Shown piece by piece: positions 60,672 through 64,000 of a stretch of 64,000 bases of DNA (positions within the stretch are counted from its first letter, which is position 1; every line of letters starts with the position of its first letter). The translations under genes and the position numbers were made by a program. The notes under the pieces were generated by a model. That model saw only the letters and a list, made by a program, of their open reading frames with translations, searched no databases and was not told where the DNA came from. The DNA is from JAPLDB01 sp038230515 (lineage in GTDB: Bacteria; Bacteroidota; Bacteroidia; AKYH767-A; 2013-40CM-41-45). The DNA is taken from NCBI GenBank assembly GCA_038230515.1, contig JBBRND010000001.1:1-64000 (forward strand), read 5' to 3'.

Positions 60672-62450
60672 ATGTGTAACTTCTTTGACTCTAATATTGC
60701 CGCTCAACAATTGCCCGATACGGCTTGTGATCCAAGCACAACATCTTGCCCAACAAATCCATCTGATTGTATTGTTCAGTTTTTTCCAAAACCGGATTGG
60801 CAGGGAGAATATGGTTTTGATTGGTTACGTGATGGAAAATGGCCCTTATCCAGTCAGAATAAGATGGATCCGGAATATAAAAAAATATGTGGGAAACATT
60901 TTCTTCCAGTGGGCAGCCCTGAAGCCAGCCAGCATGTTGATACGGATATCAATTCGTATGCTGGCGAATTTAGGGAACAATCTGTACTTTATGGTAACAT
61001 GGAAAACTATTTTTATAAGCAGCCCATAACATATAATGACGGAAGCGACAAAGCGTTTTTTGCCTCATTTCTTACTATGACTTCTGCTTCGGTTCAAATC
61101 AAAGCTAGGGTAAAAGATGTTCTTGAAATGCCTGACAGCTTTGAACTTGATAGCTATGATAAGAATGTTCTTTCTATTGATAATATTCCAACCGGAAGTG
61201 GAGATTTTCCAATAAATATCAGTATTAAAAACAATCAAAGGATAACCACGCAACAGACGGTTCATGTAAAAGCTGTTAAGCAGGGCTTTGATCCCAAAAT
61301 TGTTGGCAAACTCATCATTTTACCAAATGATGATGCACATATTAAAGATATTCCGGTTTTACTGATTAGAGTTAAAACTGCCATTCCCGGTTTATTACCA
61401 CCACCCACAGGCAACACCATTATTGATTTAATTAATATCTTAATTGGGCCACCCAAAGGCACTGAACGCACAGGAAGGATGGATCCTACAGTAGAGAGTT
61501 TTCTTCGTAAAACTTTTAGTCAGGGATTGATTCAACCAAAATTTAATGAGCCGGCAATTCCAAATGATGCAAATGGTAAGCCACTTGATTTGCTGGATTT
61601 TTCCACATTACCTCTTTATTCCAAATATTTCACTCCTGATGGAAAAGGAGTAATTATTCATAAAGATATTGCATATCTTTTTGGTACAATTACAAATTAT
61701 AATACAACAACTGGTAGTTTGGAGGTGGAGCCTACTGTAACAACAGGTCAGGGGGTCCAACATAATAACTGGCAGGTACGCTTGTGGAATACTGCAGATA
61801 CTTTTGCAATAGGAGGGGCAAATAATCCAACTCCGGCTGGTAATTTTAGAGGATCATCCGCAACCTCAATCACCATACCTACTTTACCAATTCCGCTTCC
61901 AACTCCAAAACCAAAGATAACTTTGACAGTCGAGAGTGGGTTGAGTTATACCAATGGACAAGCTGTTATTATTGCCAGGTCAGACGAAAATATAGCATCT
62001 CCTTTTGTGGATATCAGAAAGGCTTGTTACGCAAAATTTCAACAAAACTTAAGAAATGTAAATCCTACATTGGAACATACCTATGACAATCATGTAAAAT
62101 TATTCTTCTTTGATGAAGGAATCTTTTTTAGAGAAGCAAATGGAAGTTTTCATGAATTGGGTGGAGAAGACACATCTCCGGATTCTCCAATGACACAAGG
62201 ATTCGCAATTGTTGGTAATCGCTGTACCGCTGGAGCTGCAGTTCACGAAATTCTGCATGATCTTGGCTTGCCACACACATTCGATGGAGGGGCAGCTACT
62301 GGTAGTCTTTCAAGAAATGCAAGGTTTACCTATAAAGGAAGAGAAACTGAAAATATAATGGATTATACATTTACAAAGGGCGGTGGATTTAATAATGTAG
62401 GTGTTAGTTTATATCATTGGCAATGGAAAGTTATTAATGACAAAATCTAA
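60672..62450 (+). CDS. Putative metzincin-type zinc protease effector of the type VI system
   Basis: 592 residues, no signal peptide, as expected for a type VI substrate. The N-terminal module begins CIVQFFPKPDWQGEYGFDWLRDG and ends near residue 100; it may be the delivery part. The middle has Ig-like beta domains (SASVQIKARVKDV ... DDAHIKDIPVLLIR). The C-terminal domain has HEILHDLGLPH at residues 525-535, the full HExxHxxGxxH zinc site of metzincins, and a Met-turn NIMDY with Met563. The HTF after the third His resembles M43 pappalysin-like proteases. ATG at 60672 is preferred to a TTG at 60645 overlapping the preceding gene. The next gene encodes a probable immunity protein overlapping by 14 bases. 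Confidence 0.82.
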   Translation: MCNFFDSNIAAQQLPDTACDPSTTSCPTNPSDCIVQFFPKPDWQGEYGFDWLRDGKWPLSSQNKMDPEYKKICGKHFLPVGSPEASQHVDTDINSYAGEFREQSVLYGNMENYFYKQPITYNDGSDKAFFASFLTMTSASVQIKARVKDVLEMPDSFELDSYDKNVLSIDNIPTGSGDFPINISIKNNQRITTQQTVHVKAVKQGFDPKIVGKLIILPNDDAHIKDIPVLLIRVKTAIPGLLPPPTGNTIIDLINILIGPPKGTERTGRMDPTVESFLRKTFSQGLIQPKFNEPAIPNDANGKPLDLLDFSTLPLYSKYFTPDGKGVIIHKDIAYLFGTITNYNTTTGSLEVEPTVTTGQGVQHNNWQVRLWNTADTFAIGGANNPTPAGNFRGSSATSITIPTLPIPLPTPKPKITLTVESGLSYTNGQAVIIARSDENIASPFVDIRKACYAKFQQNLRNVNPTLEHTYDNHVKLFFFDEGIFFREANGSFHELGGEDTSPDSPMTQGFAIVGNRCTAGAAVHEILHDLGLPHTFDGGAATGSLSRNARFTYKGRETENIMDYTFTKGGGFNNVGVSLYHWQWKVINDKI

Positions 62451-63093
62451 AAAGCGATTTATATTAATATTTGTAGTTGCCCTCGCAATTATATTCAAGA
62501 CTAAGGTCGATTCAATGAACTTAATACAAACAAATACTAAAATGAATATTCCTCTTGTAACCAAAGATTTTGAAAAATTTGATTTTGTTCATTATGACAG
62601 TATTAAAGCTTATTCGGAGCGAAATCTTGATGATGGCACTCATGTTGTGTATGAGGAACAATCGAATGGATATATAAAAAAAATTTCTATTTCAGATTCC
62701 TATTTTATGATTATTAAGCGGTTTTATAAAAATGGTAATATCGCTGCAAAGGGCCTATCGATTAATAATGGGGACTTTTTTAATGGTGTTTGGTATTACT
62801 TTGATGAAGCAGGTAAGTTTGTTGGTGAAGTCAATTATGACACCCCATTTGTTTTTACATTTGAAAATCTACTCAATTATCTTCAAAGTCAAAAAATTCC
62901 TGTTACTATGTCGAGTGATAAATATGGTTTACCCACTCGAATTTATAGAGAAATTATAGATCAGGTTCCTATTTGGAAAATTGAGTGGATGAAAGATACT
63001 ACTAATATTCCGAATACTATTGAACAGATCAATATTGATGGTAAAACTGGAAAAATCTTAAGTAAAAAGGATTGGAAATATAGCATGGATTAA
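62437..63093 (+). CDS. Membrane-anchored probable immunity protein of the metzincin effector
   Basis: 218 residues. An N-terminal hydrophobic helix (KKRFILIFVVALAIIF) acts as signal or anchor, placing the rest in the periplasm. The remainder has MORN-like turns (YKNGNIAAKGLSINNGDFFNGVWYYFDEAGKFVGEVNYD). ATG at 62437 overlaps the effector stop by 14 bases. Small exported proteins directly after a type VI effector are usually immunity factors; periplasmic location would fit a protease active in the periplasm. No family assigned. Confidence 0.72.
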   Translation: MTKSKKRFILIFVVALAIIFKTKVDSMNLIQTNTKMNIPLVTKDFEKFDFVHYDSIKAYSERNLDDGTHVVYEEQSNGYIKKISISDSYFMIIKRFYKNGNIAAKGLSINNGDFFNGVWYYFDEAGKFVGEVNYDTPFVFTFENLLNYLQSQKIPVTMSSDKYGLPTRIYREIIDQVPIWKIEWMKDTTNIPNTIEQINIDGKTGKILSKKDWKYSMD

Positions 63094-63103
63094 TAGAGTA
63101 GTT

Positions 63104-63369
63104 GTGCTCGCGCGGCAAGTGTGCAAGCTGGCCCACGTTTTTATTGCCGCCACTTCACAGAGCATTTACTTGTGCAATAGCGAAAACTTACACAGTTTAG
63201 TGAACGCACATTATCCCAACACTCCCCCGCAGTTATAATTTTACGAGCAAGCCATAGCATTAGCTAACTCGCCCACTTCAACGGAATGACCGGCTACGGC
63301 ACAAACTCCATTGCCCTCAAAGACATCCACATTGAGATAAGAAGAAAATTCGGCTTCCTCAAAGGATAG
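63104..63369 (+). pseudogene. Decayed gene remnant after the effector/immunity pair
   Basis: A plus-strand frame VLARQVCKLAHVFIAATSQS... runs to a stop at 63235, continues after it as FYEQAIALANSP, and a frame shift then leads to HFNGMTGYGTNSIALKDIHI ... GFLKG and a TAG at 63367. The peptide-like composition across one stop and one shift suggests an inactivated gene rather than spacer. I cannot name it. It may be an old effector or immunity end. Confidence 0.45.
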
Positions 63370-63480
63370 GTCGCTTCATCCCCACATTAATTAAGTGCGG
63401 TCGCCTTGGCGAGCTGTGCGGAGGCCTTGAAACCAATTTTCTTTCCTCTGCACATAATCCCATATAAAAGGAATAGCCCA

Positions 63481-63822
63481 TCATCCATTCTTCTCATCAC
63501 ACCGGAATACCGTAACTCCTGTTTGCTTTTCATTAACAGCACTACCCTCAATAAGAATGGTATCGCCTAATGAAAGATTTTCATTTTGAATTGCCGGAAT
63601 AGCACATTCCAATGAGCGCATCTCTCCGCCAATGACTTGCTTCTCATTTACAATTCCTCCGCTCTGATTTCCTATTCACAAGATTTAATTACCTATTCCT
63701 CTCATTCGGGAACCCAATCCGCATATCTATCCGCGAATACTCCGTATCTGAAATAGCATTCACCGGAACTGTCTTCCAACTCCATTCGTCTGTGTACCAA
63801 TTCCGGTTATCTCTACATCCAT
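63481..63822 (-). pseudogene. Decayed gene remnant on the minus strand
   Basis: Reading leftward, one frame gives NRNWYTDEWSWKTVPVNAIS ... IGFPNERNR then a stop; a different frame then gives NQSGGIVNEKQVIGGEM ... LSLGDTILIEGSAVNEKQTGV ... DEKNG and a TGA at 63481. Both have normal amino acid make-up, so a frameshift and a stop seem to have broken a former gene. Its lower-case AT-rich flanks hold nothing else I can support. Confidence 0.5.
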
Positions 63823-63950
63823 TTTCCGTTTTTTCTTACATAAATAGGTAGCAAAGCAACTTTTTCCGTTTTTACCCATATAATATTCTAAAATAATTAA
63901 ACCAGATTGCAAATTCTCACACTCTCATTTAATCACATAATTTAAAAACA

Positions 63951-64000
63951 ATGTCATCACAGCAATTAACCATTCGTCCTGATGCAAAAGACGATGCCGC
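63951..64000 (+). CDS. Start of a gene running off the window
   Basis: ATG at 63951 opens a frame (MSSQQLTIRPDAKDDA) that is still open at the window end. It follows an AT-rich leader TTTAAAAACA much like the one before hcp. Too short to identify; it may be another island member. Confidence 0.55.
   Translation, partial: MSSQQLTIRPDAKDDA

Overview
This window is chromosomal DNA from a member of the Bacteroidota, probably an uncultured or environmental lineage; I cannot place it more finely. Three things in the sequence support this. Seven proteins end in a type IX secretion (T9SS) C-terminal sorting domain with the YPNP...GIY pattern. Promoters follow the Bacteroidota form TTG-N19/20-TAnnTTTG, cleanest at 8934-8963 (kup), 41359-41388 (tRNA-Asn) and 44343-44372. 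The type VI-like genes at the right end are of the Bacteroidota (TssD/VgrG) kind. No rRNA, CRISPR array, transposase or prophage structural module was seen.

Layout. 1-6.9 kb: tail of a PKD-repeat T9SS cargo, then two sensor kinases. 6.9-11.5 kb: mnmG (with two ParB parS-like sites in or beside it), kup and a thioesterase. 11.5-15.0 kb and 30.3-33.6 kb: two paralogous cassettes of the same architecture. Each has a T9SS cargo gene, a small GerE-like HTH gene, a 21-bp (heptad) repeat array, and a cytosolic-looking protein with a C-terminal carboxypeptidase-regulatory-like domain. AT-rich palindromic elements flank each cassette. 15.9-22.8 kb: housekeeping genes (ricT, holB, pgk, cvpA-like, TerB-DnaJ) with a DUF433/DUF5615 toxin-antitoxin pair inserted between ricT and holB. 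23-30 kb: a large sortilin-propeller T9SS cargo and a divergent EF-G-like GTPase. 33.6-43.3 kb: a CotH/lamin-tail T9SS cargo, an exported superoxide dismutase, a PfkB kinase, tRNA-Asn and a sigma/anti-sigma pair. 43.3-46.2 kb: a probable sulfide/sulfite detoxification group (YeiH-type transporter, metallo-beta-lactamase-rhodanese protein, thioredoxin). 46.3-50.8 kb: SpmA/SpmB fusion, tRNA-Met, HAD hydrolase, PAP2-like membrane protein and rpoN.

50.9-64 kb is a type VI secretion delivery island: Hcp/TssD, two VgrGs, two PAAR proteins, a DUF4123 adaptor, an alpha/beta-hydrolase-like protein with no nucleophile serine, an internally duplicated unknown protein, a metzincin-type zinc protease (probable effector) and a membrane-anchored probable immunity protein. 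Two decayed genes follow, then the start of another gene. Several genes overlap by one or a few bases, so much of it is probably co-translated; a strong hairpin after hcp probably sets hcp expression apart. The sheath, baseplate and ClpV genes are not in the window.

The most unusual material is the duplicated cassettes with their 21-bp repeat arrays (a third array lies upstream of hcp), a palindromic repeat that is translated inside two T9SS sorting domains, and the putative toxin/immunity end of the type VI island.
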